Below are positions 8,765 through 17,298 of a stretch of 64,000 nucleotides of DNA, one piece after another. Source of the DNA: Pirellula sp. (GTDB lineage Bacteria; Planctomycetota; Planctomycetia; Pirellulales; Lacipirellulaceae); the NCBI GenBank assembly GCA_013822725.1, contig PNKX01000024.1, forward strand, positions 1 to 64,000. Reading direction: 5' to 3'. Every line of letters begins with the position of its first letter. Position 1 is the stretch's first letter. Position numbers and translations under genes: made by a program. The notes under the pieces are model-generated. The model worked only from the letters and a program-made list of their open reading frames with translations. It searched no databases and had not been told where the DNA came from.

Positions 8765-10948
8765 ATGAATCAGCCTTTGCGCCTTGTGCTTGTCCTGCAC
8801 AACCATCAACCAATCGGCAACTTCGACGGAGTCTTCGAGCAGTCTTACCAAGACAGCTACCTCCCGTTCCTCAACGTCTTTGAACGGTACGAGGGGCTGA
8901 AGATCGGTCTCCACACGAGCGGCTCGCTGATGGAGTGGCTCGACGCCCGCCATCCCGAGTACGTTGACCGCTTAGCCAGCCTCGTCGCCGCCGGGCGGAT
9001 TGAAATTGTCGGCGGGCCGTTCTTCGAACCGATCATGACGATGATCCCGTCGCGCGATCGCGTCGGTCAGATCACCAGCTACACCGATTGGCTGCAGCGT
9101 CGCATTGGCGCCAAGGTCCGCGGCATGTGGATGCCGGAACGGGTGTGGGAGCAGTCGCTCACCGCCGACATTGTCCGCGCCGGCATCGAGTACACTGTGC
9201 TCGACGACTTCCACTTCAAGAACGCCGGCCTCGGCGAAGAACAACTCGACGGTTACTACGCTACCGAAGAAGATGGCCTGATCCTGAAGGTCTTCCCCGG
9301 TAGCGAAAAGCTCCGTTACACGATTCCGTTCCAGCCGCCGCAGGACACGATTGATTATCTGCGCGGCGTCGCCGAGCGGCGGCCGGGCGCCGTGGTCGTC
9401 TTCGGCGACGACGGCGAGAAGTTCGGCACCTGGCCCGGCACGCGCGAACATGTCTACGACCGCGGCTGGCTGACGCAGTTCTTCGATGCGCTGCAGCACA
9501 ATTCCGATTGGATCAAGCTCACCACGCCGAGCGAAGCGATCGACAACGTGGCGCCGCTAGGGAAGGTTTATATTCCCGAGGGGAGCTACCGCGAAATGGT
9601 CGAGTGGGCGCTGCCGGCCGCGCGGATCAATCAGTTCGACGATTCGAAGCACGAACTGGAGCATCATGGCCATTGGGACCAGATCAAGCCGTTCGTCCGC
9701 GGCGGCTATTGGCGGAACTTCAAGGTGAAGTATCCCGAAACGAATGAGATGTACGCCCGCATGCAGATGGTGAGCCGGCGTTTGCAGGAGATGGTCGACG
9801 ACGGCGCCGCGGGCGACCTTATTGATCAAGCTCGGCTGGAGCTCTACCGCGGCCAGTGCAATTGCAGCTACTGGCACGGGGCGTTCGGCGGGGTCTACTT
9901 GCCCCACTTGCGGAACGCCGTCTACCAGAAGCTGATCGCGTCGGCCAACTTGCTCGACCAATACGAGAACCGCGGCTGGCAAGCCGACCAGCAACAGTGG
10001 GCCGAGATCAGCTCGGGCGATTACAACCTCGATGGTCGCCCCGAAGTGAAGATCGCCAGCAATCGGTTGCTCGGTTTGGTCTCGCCGGCTGAGGGCGGGC
10101 AGTTGTACGAGCTCGACGTGAAGTCGATTTGCCACAATTTGCTGGCCACTCTCGCCCGTCGCCAGGAAGCGTATCACCGGGCGGTCCTGCGCGGCCCGTC
10201 GGCCGACGGCGAGAATGTTACCAGCATTCACGAGCGGGTCGTCTTCAAGCAAGAAGGGCTCGACGAGCGGTTGGGCTACGATCGCTTCCACCGGAACTCG
10301 CTGGTCGACCATTTCTTCACGCCCGACGTCGACCTGGCTTCGGTCGCCCACGGGCGGGCGGAAGAGCAGGGGGACTTCCTCCATGCTCCGTACGAAGCGA
10401 AGCTGCGTCGCAACGACGGGCGGGTGCAGGTGCAGCTCTCGCGGACAGGCTTTGTCCAAGGGCGGCAGCTGAAGCTGACGAAGGGGGTTTCGCTGAACGC
10501 CGGCGAGTCGACCCTAGAGATCGCCTACATGCTCGAAGGGGTGCCCTCGGATATCGCGTTGCACCTGGCGCCGGAATTCAACTTCGCCGGGTTGCCGTCG
10601 GGCGCCGACGACCGCTACTTCTCGGGCGGAGGCGGACATCGCCTCGGGCAGCTGGGGCACCAGCTCGACCTGCAGGGAATGACGCAGCTGAGCCTGACCG
10701 ACGAGTGGCTGGGGATCAGCGTTAACTTGAAGTTCGACCAGCCGGCGTCGATCTGGACCTATCCAGTTGAGACGGTGAGTCAATCCGAGGGGGGCTTTGA
10801 GTTAGTCCACCAATCGGTCGCTGTGCTGCCGCACTGGATTGTGATTCCCGACGCCGAAGGGCGTTGGAGCATGACGATGCGCGTGGAGATCGATACGCAG
10901 GCGGCTGAGGCGCGGATGCCGCAGTTTGCGGAAGCGGCGGCTGTCTAG
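8765..10948 (+). CDS. Glycoside hydrolase family 57 alpha-amylase / 4-alpha-glucanotransferase
   Basis: Acts on alpha-1,4-glucans by a retaining mechanism. All GH57 landmarks are visible: motif 1 LHNHQPIGN near residue 12, motif 2 GGPFFEP, motif 3 GMWMPERVWEQ with the nucleophile Glu, and motif 4 VVFGDDGEKFGTWPGT with the acid/base Asp. A long helical middle follows (QCNCSYWHGAFGGVYLPHLR). The C-terminal 280 or so residues match the beta-sandwich (DUF1925/DUF1926 type) of thermostable amylases and 4-alpha-glucanotransferases. Length is 727 residues from the ATG at 8765; the upstream 57 bases of open frame look non-coding. It fits degradation or remodelling of the glucan made by the upstream GlgA. 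A terminator follows within 60 bases. Confidence 0.93.
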   Translation: MNQPLRLVLVLHNHQPIGNFDGVFEQSYQDSYLPFLNVFERYEGLKIGLHTSGSLMEWLDARHPEYVDRLASLVAAGRIEIVGGPFFEPIMTMIPSRDRVGQITSYTDWLQRRIGAKVRGMWMPERVWEQSLTADIVRAGIEYTVLDDFHFKNAGLGEEQLDGYYATEEDGLILKVFPGSEKLRYTIPFQPPQDTIDYLRGVAERRPGAVVVFGDDGEKFGTWPGTREHVYDRGWLTQFFDALQHNSDWIKLTTPSEAIDNVAPLGKVYIPEGSYREMVEWALPAARINQFDDSKHELEHHGHWDQIKPFVRGGYWRNFKVKYPETNEMYARMQMVSRRLQEMVDDGAAGDLIDQARLELYRGQCNCSYWHGAFGGVYLPHLRNAVYQKLIASANLLDQYENRGWQADQQQWAEISSGDYNLDGRPEVKIASNRLLGLVSPAEGGQLYELDVKSICHNLLATLARRQEAYHRAVLRGPSADGENVTSIHERVVFKQEGLDERLGYDRFHRNSLVDHFFTPDVDLASVAHGRAEEQGDFLHAPYEAKLRRNDGRVQVQLSRTGFVQGRQLKLTKGVSLNAGESTLEIAYMLEGVPSDIALHLAPEFNFAGLPSGADDRYFSGGGGHRLGQLGHQLDLQGMTQLSLTDEWLGISVNLKFDQPASIWTYPVETVSQSEGGFELVHQSVAVLPHWIVIPDAEGRWSMTMRVEIDTQAAEARMPQFAEAAAV

Positions 10949-10952
10949 GATT

Positions 10953-11166
10953 AACCACCAAGACACGAAGGCACTAAGGAAGACACGAAGAAAAGAGTTA
11001 ACCGCGAATCACGCTAACAAGCGTGGTTCGCGGTTTTTTATTTAGCACCGCTGATGAACGCTGATAGACGCTGATGCAAATGCATTTATTAGCGCTCATC
11101 AGCGTTGATTAGCGGTGCTCTTCTCTGTCTTTCGTCGTGTTCGTTGTGTCGTCGTGGTTCAATTGA
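10953..11166. repeat. Composite palindromic intergenic repeat, locus 6 (supplies the bioD stop)
   Basis: The left has AACCACCAAGACACGAAGG, the middle has inverted GCACCGCTGATGAACGCTGATAG / CATCAGCGTTGATTAGCGGTGC shells, and the right has TCGTGTTCGTTGTGTCGTCGTGG. The right edge (AATTGAACCACG on the minus strand) contains the TGA stop of bioD. Confidence 0.87.
10999..11040 (+). terminator. Rho-independent terminator after the GH57 gene
   Basis: A stem of about 16 bp (AACCGCGAATCACGCT with AGCGTGGTTCGCGGTT, one mismatch) closes on an AACA loop and is followed by six T residues. It is embedded in composite repeat locus 6 and uses the AACCGCG repeat module, so a repeat module here seems to be doing terminator duty. 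Confidence 0.85.
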
Positions 11167-11860
11167 TTTTCGCAGCAGCGAGGGCGAACCAATCGATCCT
11201 TCGGTCAAAGGCACTCCCACCATGCGAAACCATTGCCAGTAGCGGCGCGTCGCATCTCGCGACGAGTTCTTCGGCGTTCGAGGCGAGGCTGGCGTCGTCG
11301 GGACGCGGGGTCGCTTGGTTTAAGATCACGCCGGCGATCGGCAGCTGGGGCGCGCGGGCTCGGGCGGTGATCAGAGTCTGCAGCGTGGCGTTGATGACGC
11401 CTAACTCGTTGGCGGCGACGATCACCAGCGGAAATCGAAGCTCCGCGGCGAGGTCGATGTTGTAGTCGGCGTCGCTCAGCGGCGACATGAGCCCGCCGGC
11501 GCCTTCGACGACGACGACGTCGCTCGTCGCGAGCCAGGGATCGAGGCCGGTGCGAAGTAACGCGGCGTCAACTCGTTTGCCCTCAGCCATCGCCGCCCTC
11601 GGCGGAGCTAGGGGTGCGAGAAAGCGCTGCGGGCAGACTTGTTCGAGCGTGAGCGGTCGACCTGCCGCTTCCCAGAGGGCGAGGGCGTCGTCGGCGACGA
11701 GGCCTTCGGCTGCCTCACGGCAACCGCTCGCCGCGGGTTTGTAGACGCCGACGCGGCGGCCGCTCGCCTTCAGCTCCCGCACGATCATCGCAGCGACGTG
11801 CGTTTTGCCGACTTCTGTGTTCGTGCCAGCGATGAAAAGGCCTGGAAGGCTATCGGCCAT
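11159..11860 (-). CDS. bioD: Dethiobiotin synthetase
   Basis: ATP-dependent carboxylation of 7,8-diaminopelargonate to dethiobiotin, the penultimate step of biotin synthesis. The 233-residue protein starts MADSLPGLFIAGTNTEVGKT, with the P-loop GTNTEVGKT close to the N-terminus as in BioD. KPAASG, VVEGAGGLMSPL (Mg/carbamate site) and VILNQ follow. The ATG at 11860 lies inside a dispersed repeat (GCCGATGGCCGATAGCC), and the open frame upstream is only repeat DNA. The TGA stop is inside another repeat, so both ends of this gene abut repeats. No other biotin gene is in the window. Confidence 0.93.
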   Translation of the reverse strand: MADSLPGLFIAGTNTEVGKTHVAAMIVRELKASGRRVGVYKPAASGCREAAEGLVADDALALWEAAGRPLTLEQVCPQRFLAPLAPPRAAMAEGKRVDAALLRTGLDPWLATSDVVVVEGAGGLMSPLSDADYNIDLAAELRFPLVIVAANELGVINATLQTLITARARAPQLPIAGVILNQATPRPDDASLASNAEELVARCDAPLLAMVSHGGSAFDRRIDWFALAAAKIN

Positions 11861-11942
11861 CGGCTGTCGGCTGTCGGCAAGATGTTGCAACATATTCCTC
11901 TTGGTCTGGCTGACAGCCGAGAGCTGATAGCCGACAGCCCCT
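11858..11942. repeat. Imperfect palindrome of the GGCTGTCGGCTATCAGC type
   Basis: ATCGGCTGTCGGCTGTCGGCAAGATG on the left pairs imperfectly with GCTGACAGCCGAGAGCTGATAGCC on the right. It spans the whole 82-base gap between aroE and bioD and supplies the bioD ATG. A related GCTGACCGCTGAACGCTGACAGC segment lies at 63786-63812. Confidence 0.75.
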
Positions 11943-12806
11943 CTACAGCACCAAAAACTCTTCAACCGCTTCGCGCATCGCTTCGCGGTCGGGCTTTTGG
12001 CCGGTCCAGAGCTCGAACGCCACCGAGGCTTGCTCGACGAGGAAGGTGAGTCCGTCGACTGTTGCCAGCCCGCGCTTGCGGGCGTCGCGCATCAGCCGCG
12101 TGATGGGCGGATTAAACGTCATGTCGCATACGAGCAACTCCGCCGGCAGAGCGTCGACGTTGATCGGCAGCGTCGCCTTGCCGTCGTAACGGCCGACCGG
12201 CGTGGCGTTGAGCAGCAATCGCACATCAGCGCCGATCGCAATCTGCCCGTCCTTCGGCCACGGGGTGACGCGGCATTCGACCGCCGCCGTTTGCGGATCG
12301 CCGGCAAGCGACTCCACCAGCGGCACGGCTTGCGTCGGTTCGACGCAGACAAGTTCGATCGACGTGGCGCCGGCGAGAGCAAGTTCGCCGGCGATCGACT
12401 TCGCCGTACGCCCGGCGCCGAGGATCACCGCCTTCAGCCCCTTCGCCGCGACATGCGCCTCGGCGAGGCGTCGCATGGCGACGCCTTCGGTGTTCACGCC
12501 GCGCAGGCCGCCCGCATGCTGTTCGAGGCAGTTGACCTGCCCGCTCAGCCGAGCGGCGTCGCTGACCGATTCGAGATAGCGATGGACTTCGCCGCGATGG
12601 GGCGGGGCGAGCATGATGCCGCGGAACTCAAAGATGCGGGCGCCTTTGAGGGCCATCTCGAAGTCGACCGCCGACACCTCGAAGGTGAGGAACCGCCAGT
12701 CGAGATTGGCGACCGCAAACGCCTTTTCGAGCATGTACTGCGTCGGGTTGCCGGCCACGGGGTCCCCCATCAAGCAGCAGACGTCTTGCTGGGGGTGGGT
12801 CGACAT
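11943..12806 (-). CDS. Shikimate dehydrogenase family protein with altered catalytic residues
   Basis: The 287-residue protein has the two-domain AroE layout: an N-terminal substrate domain and a C-terminal NADP Rossmann fold (VILGAGRTAKSIAGELA near residue 128). NATPVG and a late EQASVAFELW follow. Canonical AroE reduces 3-dehydroshikimate to shikimate. Several active-site positions differ: the usual GxPxxHSxSP is GDPVAGNPTQ, NVTxPxK is MLAPPHR (catalytic Lys replaced by Arg, about residue 71), and NTDG is NTEG (catalytic Asp replaced by Glu, about residue 107). Fold assignment is firm, activity is not. It could be a paralogue with a different substrate, or a dehydrogenase that tolerates Arg/Glu. 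The gene ends only 82 bases before bioD on the same strand. Confidence 0.8.
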   Translation of the reverse strand: MSTHPQQDVCCLMGDPVAGNPTQYMLEKAFAVANLDWRFLTFEVSAVDFEMALKGARIFEFRGIMLAPPHRGEVHRYLESVSDAARLSGQVNCLEQHAGGLRGVNTEGVAMRRLAEAHVAAKGLKAVILGAGRTAKSIAGELALAGATSIELVCVEPTQAVPLVESLAGDPQTAAVECRVTPWPKDGQIAIGADVRLLLNATPVGRYDGKATLPINVDALPAELLVCDMTFNPPITRLMRDARKRGLATVDGLTFLVEQASVAFELWTGQKPDREAMREAVEEFLVL

Positions 12807-13027
12807 GGGGCGGTGGTCGCGAAAAGGAGTCTAGTTGGGCGGTCAGTCGTCGTCGTCGGCCGCGGAGCTGAGGGCCCTGCGGCGTTACGACTGCTACGGT
12901 CACCCCATTCTCCCCCGCTAGAGCGGTATTTTCAACCGTTCAGCCGCCAGAGGGAGATGGCCCATTCGGGGGCATTTCGGCTTGGCTGACTAGAATGAAG
13001 GACGTACGCAGCTATCTGAGTGAATGC

Positions 13028-13140
13028 ATTCTGGGTGCCACTGGCGTGTCGCCAGTGAGAAGTGCCGAGCGAGTCCCTGCTTCAGCACTCGCCGCGGCGA
13101 GTGGCGCCCCACCTACCTTCTCTCTGCCCACTGCCCACTT
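13028..13140. repeat. Short inverted repeat GCCACTGGCGTGTCGCCAGTG
   Basis: GTGCCACTGGCGTGTCGCCAGTG forms a short hairpin, followed by TCAGCACTCGCCGCGGCGAGTGGC, a second CACTCGCCGCGGCGAGTG palindrome. They precede the membrane protein gene. The rest of 12807-13145 shows nothing else I can name. Confidence 0.7.
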
Positions 13141-13145
13141 CCACC

Positions 13146-13946
13146 GTGCCTACCTTCTACCAACGACCATTGACGTGGCTCTTCTGCATTGCGGCGCTCT
13201 GCCTCGATGTGGTCGCACTGTCGATCAACCACGAAGGGAACTTCGCCACGTCGCTGGCGCTTGGGCAGCTCTTCGTCTTGAGCGGTTGGTTGATGCTGGG
13301 GAAGAGCCATCCCTTGGCTCGAGTCGCATGGTTCGTCGTCGCCATCGCTGTGTTGCTGGCGCCGGACTTCATCATTCCGCGTTTGCGCTCGGGATTCTAT
13401 CGCGATTTGGTTTGGCCGCATGTCTTGGGCGAATTAATCGCCGTCGGCCTTTTCACCGCCGTTGCTACGGGCGGTTGGCTGGCGATGTTACGCGGCATTG
13501 CTGGAAATGCCCATGAGTTGCCGCCAACAAAGCCGCAGTTCTCGCTGGCGACGATTTTTGGTTGGATGATCGTCGTCGCCGTCGTCAGCACGGGATTGCG
13601 GATCGCCGACTTCTCGTTAATTGACGACAGCGTGAAGGATTTGATCTCCGGCTGCGGCTTGGCGCTGGCCGCCGCGACGATGATGGCTGCTGCGCTCGGC
13701 GACTATCGCGCGACGTGGCCTACGCGGCTGGCGAACCTGCTCGGCATCGCGGGCGGCGTCGCGATGTCGCTTGCCGGCGGCGTACCGCCGCGCGTCGTTG
13801 CGATTCACGTCGGCGCCTGGGCCTTCGTGGCGACGTGGATCATCGTCACGCGGCTCGATCTGCGAACAGACGCCAACGCAACCGCTCCAGCCGATGAAGG
13901 CGACGTCGCCGCGTCTTCGCTGCGACTATTCGCCGATGAGCGTTAG
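13146..13946 (+). CDS. Polytopic membrane protein of unknown function
   Basis: A 266-residue protein, mostly hydrophobic. There are about seven candidate membrane segments, for instance WLFCIAALCLDVVAL, ALGQLFVLSGWLML, VAWFVVAIAVLLAP, IAVGLFTAVATGGW, TIFGWMIVVAVVSTGL and HVGAWAFVATWIIV. The C-terminus is short, charged and cytoplasmic-looking. No enzyme motif is visible. The GTG at 13146 (MPTFYQRPLTWLF) is preferred because the open frame upstream runs through repeat DNA. It converges with the downstream methyltransferase gene and overlaps its 3' end by 21 bases. I do not recognise the family; many planctomycetes carry similar small membrane proteins. Confidence 0.65.
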   Translation: MPTFYQRPLTWLFCIAALCLDVVALSINHEGNFATSLALGQLFVLSGWLMLGKSHPLARVAWFVVAIAVLLAPDFIIPRLRSGFYRDLVWPHVLGELIAVGLFTAVATGGWLAMLRGIAGNAHELPPTKPQFSLATIFGWMIVVAVVSTGLRIADFSLIDDSVKDLISGCGLALAAATMMAAALGDYRATWPTRLANLLGIAGGVAMSLAGGVPPRVVAIHVGAWAFVATWIIVTRLDLRTDANATAPADEGDVAASSLRLFADER

Positions 13947-14927
13947 CTTCGCGCCTCGTGATACTCCCGCATCTTCACGTCGCCGTGCTTTGATCCGCAC
14001 ATAAGGCGCCACGTACTGCGCGCGATGTCCAAAGCTCCCATGCTCCGCTGCAGGGTCGGCGTGCATGGGTTCCAACACGTCTTCGATCGCGAAGCCCGCG
14101 CGGCAAATGCCGCCGAGGAGTTGCTCCCAGCGGTGGAGATACTCGAGCGTCCCTCGTTCGCGCAAGCGACTTGGCTCGGCCGGCGGCAGCGGGCCTTCGC
14201 GATAGTAGCGCTCGGCGAAGGCGTAGTTGCCGGTCGCTCCCTCGGGCCGTAGCGTCGCCTGCAAACTTGTCGGCGACTTGTGTTGGCTCACGTACATCCC
14301 GCCGGGGCGCGTCACACGCGCCACCGCTTGGAATACAGGCGCTACCTCGGCGACGTAGCAGGTGCTCACCGGGTGGATCACGAGGTCGAACTCGCCGGCG
14401 GCGAACATCGACAATTCCTCCATCGACGTTTGCACCAGTCGGGCATCGAAGCCGCGCTCGCGGGCGACCGCGCGGTCGAGGGCCAGCATTTCGTCACTGA
14501 CGTCGACGACGGTGATCTGCGCTCCGGCCGCCGCGTAGAGTGCGCTGTGCCGTCCGCCGCCCGCGGCCAAGCAGAGGACGCGCCAGCCACAGATATCGCC
14601 GCCGAGCCAACCGGCCGGATCAACCGTGGCGAGGGGATTGGCGAGTTCGTCGTCGCGCGCCGGTTGGGCGAGAGCGACCCCTTCGCGCGCCAACGCGTTC
14701 CAAGCGCGCGCATTGTGCGCGACGCTCGCCGACTGTCCGGCCGGAACATACTGAGGGTCTCGATGCAAAAGAAAGCCCGCGAGATGGTTCGGAACTATAA
14801 CTCCTGGTGCCCCATCGATTGAACCATCCCGCGGGCAGTTTGTCACCCAGCGATGCGAGTCACTGGTGAGTCTCTTCACTTCAAAGTACCGCCCGATACG
14901 GATTTGCCAAGAAATTGGTTCGAGCAT
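13926..14927 (-). CDS. Class I SAM-dependent methyltransferase
   Basis: The Rossmann-fold core begins with VLCLAAGGGRHSALYAAAG (SAM-binding motif I), followed by ITVVDVSDEML (acidic end of strand 2), the motif IV region FDLVIHPVSTCYV and VTRPGGMYVSQH. It methylates an unknown small molecule or lipid. The first 50 or so residues look atypical, so the true start may be later; the TTG-like codon at 14927 gives the longest form (333 residues). Its 3' end overlaps the convergent membrane-protein gene. The C-terminal third (PMHADPAAEHGSFGHRAQYVAPYVRI) is well conserved in style with unnamed planctomycete methyltransferases. The substrate is not inferable. Confidence 0.8.
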   Translation of the reverse strand: MLEPISWQIRIGRYFEVKRLTSDSHRWVTNCPRDGSIDGAPGVIVPNHLAGFLLHRDPQYVPAGQSASVAHNARAWNALAREGVALAQPARDDELANPLATVDPAGWLGGDICGWRVLCLAAGGGRHSALYAAAGAQITVVDVSDEMLALDRAVARERGFDARLVQTSMEELSMFAAGEFDLVIHPVSTCYVAEVAPVFQAVARVTRPGGMYVSQHKSPTSLQATLRPEGATGNYAFAERYYREGPLPPAEPSRLRERGTLEYLHRWEQLLGGICRAGFAIEDVLEPMHADPAAEHGSFGHRAQYVAPYVRIKARRREDAGVSRGAKLTLIGE

Positions 14928-14935
14928 TTATTTCA

Positions 14936-15027
14936 GCCCCGGGCTCCGCCCGGGGGTCGGCATCAAGTACGTCGGGCGTGGCGTGCTTCAAACCGGCCAC
15001 TGGGCGGAGCCCGGGGCTTCAGGGAGC
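14936..15027. repeat. GCCCCGGGCTCCGCCCGGGG family element, copy 1
   Basis: CCCCGGGCTCCGCCCGGGG at the left is mirrored by GGGCGGAGCCCGGGGC at the right, with about 55 bases between. Copies 2 and 3 are at 34087-34178 and 62818-62912. It ends three bases from the stop of a PEP-CTERM gene. Confidence 0.85.
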
Positions 15028-15029
15028 AA

Positions 15030-15848
15030 TTACCGCCGGCGGCGCCACGATAGCAGTGCAGCGATGCCCGCCAGTGCGAGCGATGCAGGCTCCGGCACGG
15101 CATTGATCACGCCGACCCCTTGGCCCCCGGGCAGCCGAAAATCAAATCCGCCGCTGCCGGTCGTCAGCCAGTTATCGCGAATCGGGTTGCCGAGGCTGTC
15201 GAGGTACGAACCGTTGCCGGGGATGTCGACGAGCTTAACATATTGGATGCTCGCCAGATTGACGCTCCCGCCGACCACGAGCGGATCAGTGAGCAGATCA
15301 TCAAGATTGAACGGCGTGCCAAACCCGCCGGCGTGCTTGCCGGCGAGATTGTAGACGTTGCTCATGTCGAAGCCGGCAAACGCGCCGCTGCCGGTTACTG
15401 GCGCCACATTGGTGGAAATGCTTGGGAAGCGGGCAAAGTCGACGCCGTTCGACGAAACTTCGACGTAGGCAAGTTCGGCGAACAGGCCATTGGGACTACC
15501 GAACGCAAAGCCATTTTCGAAAATGGCGAAGTCGGCGCCCGCGCCATTCTTTACTCCAGTGGGGAACGTCACGGTGAGATAGCCGACTTTGTCGCCTGCC
15601 GCAATCTGCGTGGCGTCAAGATCGCCGAGGCTATTGAAGCCAGTCGGCGAAATCGTCGTGGCCCCGCGCGGAGCGAAGTAGGTGCGCGAGGCATCGATCG
15701 CGTTAGCCCACTCCGTGAAGAGCGGACTATTGCTTGGAATCGCCGCATCGATGGGATGCGATGTTTGCGAAGGGCCGGAATAGATTCCAGCCGACGCGGC
15801 CGTGGCGCTCAGCGAGAGCAGGAGAGCGAAAATATAGGTGCGCAGCAT
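15030..15848 (-). CDS. Exported PEP-CTERM protein (B12-regulated cluster candidate)
   Basis: The 272-residue secreted protein has a signal peptide (MLRTYIFALLLSLSATAASA) and a C-terminal PEP-CTERM sorting tail (VPEPASLALAGIAALL then WRRRR), expected to be processed by an exosortase. The mature part has GADFAIFENGFAFGS and ELAYVEVSSNGVDFARFPS. I associate such motifs with cell-surface proteins in cobalamin-regulated loci of other phyla (recollection, not checked). The start at 15848 has a strong GGAGGT and the CTAATG context shared by all seven PEP-CTERM genes here. A 345-base gap full of palindromes separates it from the next upstream gene, so it may or may not share its transcript. Function: surface or matrix protein, ligand unknown. 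Confidence 0.82.
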   Translation of the reverse strand: MLRTYIFALLLSLSATAASAGIYSGPSQTSHPIDAAIPSNSPLFTEWANAIDASRTYFAPRGATTISPTGFNSLGDLDATQIAAGDKVGYLTVTFPTGVKNGAGADFAIFENGFAFGSPNGLFAELAYVEVSSNGVDFARFPSISTNVAPVTGSGAFAGFDMSNVYNLAGKHAGGFGTPFNLDDLLTDPLVVGGSVNLASIQYVKLVDIPGNGSYLDSLGNPIRDNWLTTGSGGFDFRLPGGQGVGVINAVPEPASLALAGIAALLSWRRRR

Positions 15849-15902
15849 TAGACAACCTCCAAACAAAGGGGTGAAAAAACTCCAACATGGAGTCAGTTAG
15901 AT

Positions 15903-16192
15903 GGTCGCGAAAACGTTTCGCGACCGCGAAGTGCAGCCCCAGGCTTCGCCCGAGGGTTGAACGCTGAAGGCGTTCTATCCTCAAGCCCAGGGTTGATCGC
16001 GCATGCGATCTACCCTGGGTGAGCGTTCAATTTCCCCCACAACCCTGTAAGGGTTGAATCATTCGTCAACGCATCGATTGATCCAACCCTTGCAGGGTTG
16101 TGGGCGCGCGGTAGGCCTTCTTACCCAGGGTAGATCGCCAGCGCGATCAACCCTGGGCTGAAAGATGCAACGCTTTTAGCGTTGGTGAGACG
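15903..16192. repeat. Large nested palindrome cluster between two PEP-CTERM genes
   Basis: It contains a GTCGCGAAA/TTTCGCGAC hairpin at its left end. CCCAGGGTTGATCGCGCATG (15985 onward) is inverted as GATCGCCAGCGCGATCAACCC near 16130-16155. ACAACCCTGTAAGGGTT is inverted as AACCCTTGCAGGGTTGT, and GCTGAAGGCGTTC-type mini-hairpins sit at both edges. Nested inverted copies would make one long structured RNA. No gene is seen here. Confidence 0.85.
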
Positions 16193-17035
16193 CTATCGTT
16201 GACGTCGCCGTAGGCCGGCGATTGCAGTTGCGGCGATCGCCAACAATGAAATCGTTGCCGGCTCCGGCACGGCTCGCACGTCGGCGACGGCGTCGATCTC
16301 CGGCGTCTTCAGCGAACCGAGCGGGTTCGAAAATCGGATATACGAAATGCTCGCCAAACCGGCGCTCGAGATGTCGACCCCGAGACCGCCGCCCGAGCCA
16401 TCGTAGGCGGCGACAATTTGAGCCGTGTTCATCCCCGTGACGTTACTTAGCGCAGCCGGATTCACCGGCTTCGTGAAGTCGCTCAATACGGCGCCGTCCA
16501 ATGAAGGAAACGGTTCCGCGATGTCGAGGTAGCCCACCGTGGGAAACCGGCCGTCAGCAGAACCGGTCACGGGAAAGAAATTAACGCCGTTGGCGCTCAC
16601 TTCGATGAGGCCGCCGTCGTCGTCGACGGCGCCAGTCGCGAGGAACGTGCCGAAGTCGATCGAGTAAAACGCATTGCCGAACACCAGCAGATCGATCCCG
16701 AACGGGTTGAGCGGGTGATCGACGACCGGCTCGTCGAATTGCAGCGTCAGCGAACCACCAGCGCCGATGGAGACAATTTCATCGTCGCGATACGCCGAGG
16801 AGAATGGCGTCGTCGGGCCGCCGAAGTTGGCGGCGTCGCTCGTGAAACGGGTTGGTTCGCCAACGGCCGTGAGCGGATTGTTGACTGGATTGCCGGTGAC
16901 GAAGTCGTTGCCGACGCCGGTTCCTTGCACGTAGCTGACGACATGATCCGCCCATGGATCCGCGGCAGACGCCGAGTCCTGGACGTTCGCGCACGCGATT
17001 CCCAAACCAGCGACGACCATCAAAGCGATTCTCAT
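16193..17035 (-). CDS. Exported PEP-CTERM protein (B12-regulated cluster candidate)
   Basis: The 280-residue secreted protein starts MRIALMVVAGLGIACANV with a signal peptide and ends in a PEP-CTERM tail (VPEPATISLLAIAATAIAG then LRRRQR). The mature region has HVVSYVQGTGVGNDFVTG, VGEPTRFT, DEIVSIGAGGSLTLQFDEP and GIDLLVFGNAFYS, then GGLIEVSANGVNFFPV. The last resembles the EVSSNGVDFARF motif of the neighbouring protein, so the two are probably distant paralogues of a beta-rich surface domain. The start at 17035 has the CTAATG context. It follows the small DUF5522 gene by 74 bases on the same strand and is likely part of the riboswitch-controlled transcript. Ligand or partner unknown. Confidence 0.83.
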   Translation of the reverse strand: MRIALMVVAGLGIACANVQDSASAADPWADHVVSYVQGTGVGNDFVTGNPVNNPLTAVGEPTRFTSDAANFGGPTTPFSSAYRDDEIVSIGAGGSLTLQFDEPVVDHPLNPFGIDLLVFGNAFYSIDFGTFLATGAVDDDGGLIEVSANGVNFFPVTGSADGRFPTVGYLDIAEPFPSLDGAVLSDFTKPVNPAALSNVTGMNTAQIVAAYDGSGGGLGVDISSAGLASISYIRFSNPLGSLKTPEIDAVADVRAVPEPATISLLAIAATAIAGLRRRQR

Positions 17036-17109
17036 TAGTTCCCCTCTGCAACGAAATATGTTTTTCAAATCAGTTTCAATTCATCCGTGCCAATTAGTTC
17101 CATGTCGGA

Positions 17110-17298
17110 TCACGCGGCCGGCACGGCCCGATAAGGGCAGTGCCGACAGCCGTTGCCGCAGCAAGCGCCGCGACGACGGAGATAGCCTTCCGTGAGGACG
17201 AATCGCCCTCGCTCAAAGTAGTAATCGCGCCCCTCGATGAGCGACGCAGAGTGCGCTTCACCTGTTTTTTGAACGCACTTGCCGTCTGCTACTTCCAT
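17110..17298 (-). CDS. Small Cys-rich DUF5522-type protein
   Basis: A 62-residue protein whose C-terminal half shows the DUF5522 pattern: EGRDYYFERGRFVLTEGYLRR followed by RGACCGNGCRHCPY. The four cysteines and the His near the C-terminus suggest metal binding. The ATG at 17298 overlaps the stop of the upstream PEP-CTERM/dockerin gene (ATGGAAGTAG), a typical translational-coupling overlap, so the two are co-expressed. A longer open frame upstream simply reads across the other gene. The function of this family is not known to me. Its position in a cobalamin-riboswitch transcript is notable, because the neighbours are exported and this protein has no signal peptide. Confidence 0.8.
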   Translation of the reverse strand: MEVADGKCVQKTGEAHSASLIEGRDYYFERGRFVLTEGYLRRRGACCGNGCRHCPYRAVPAA

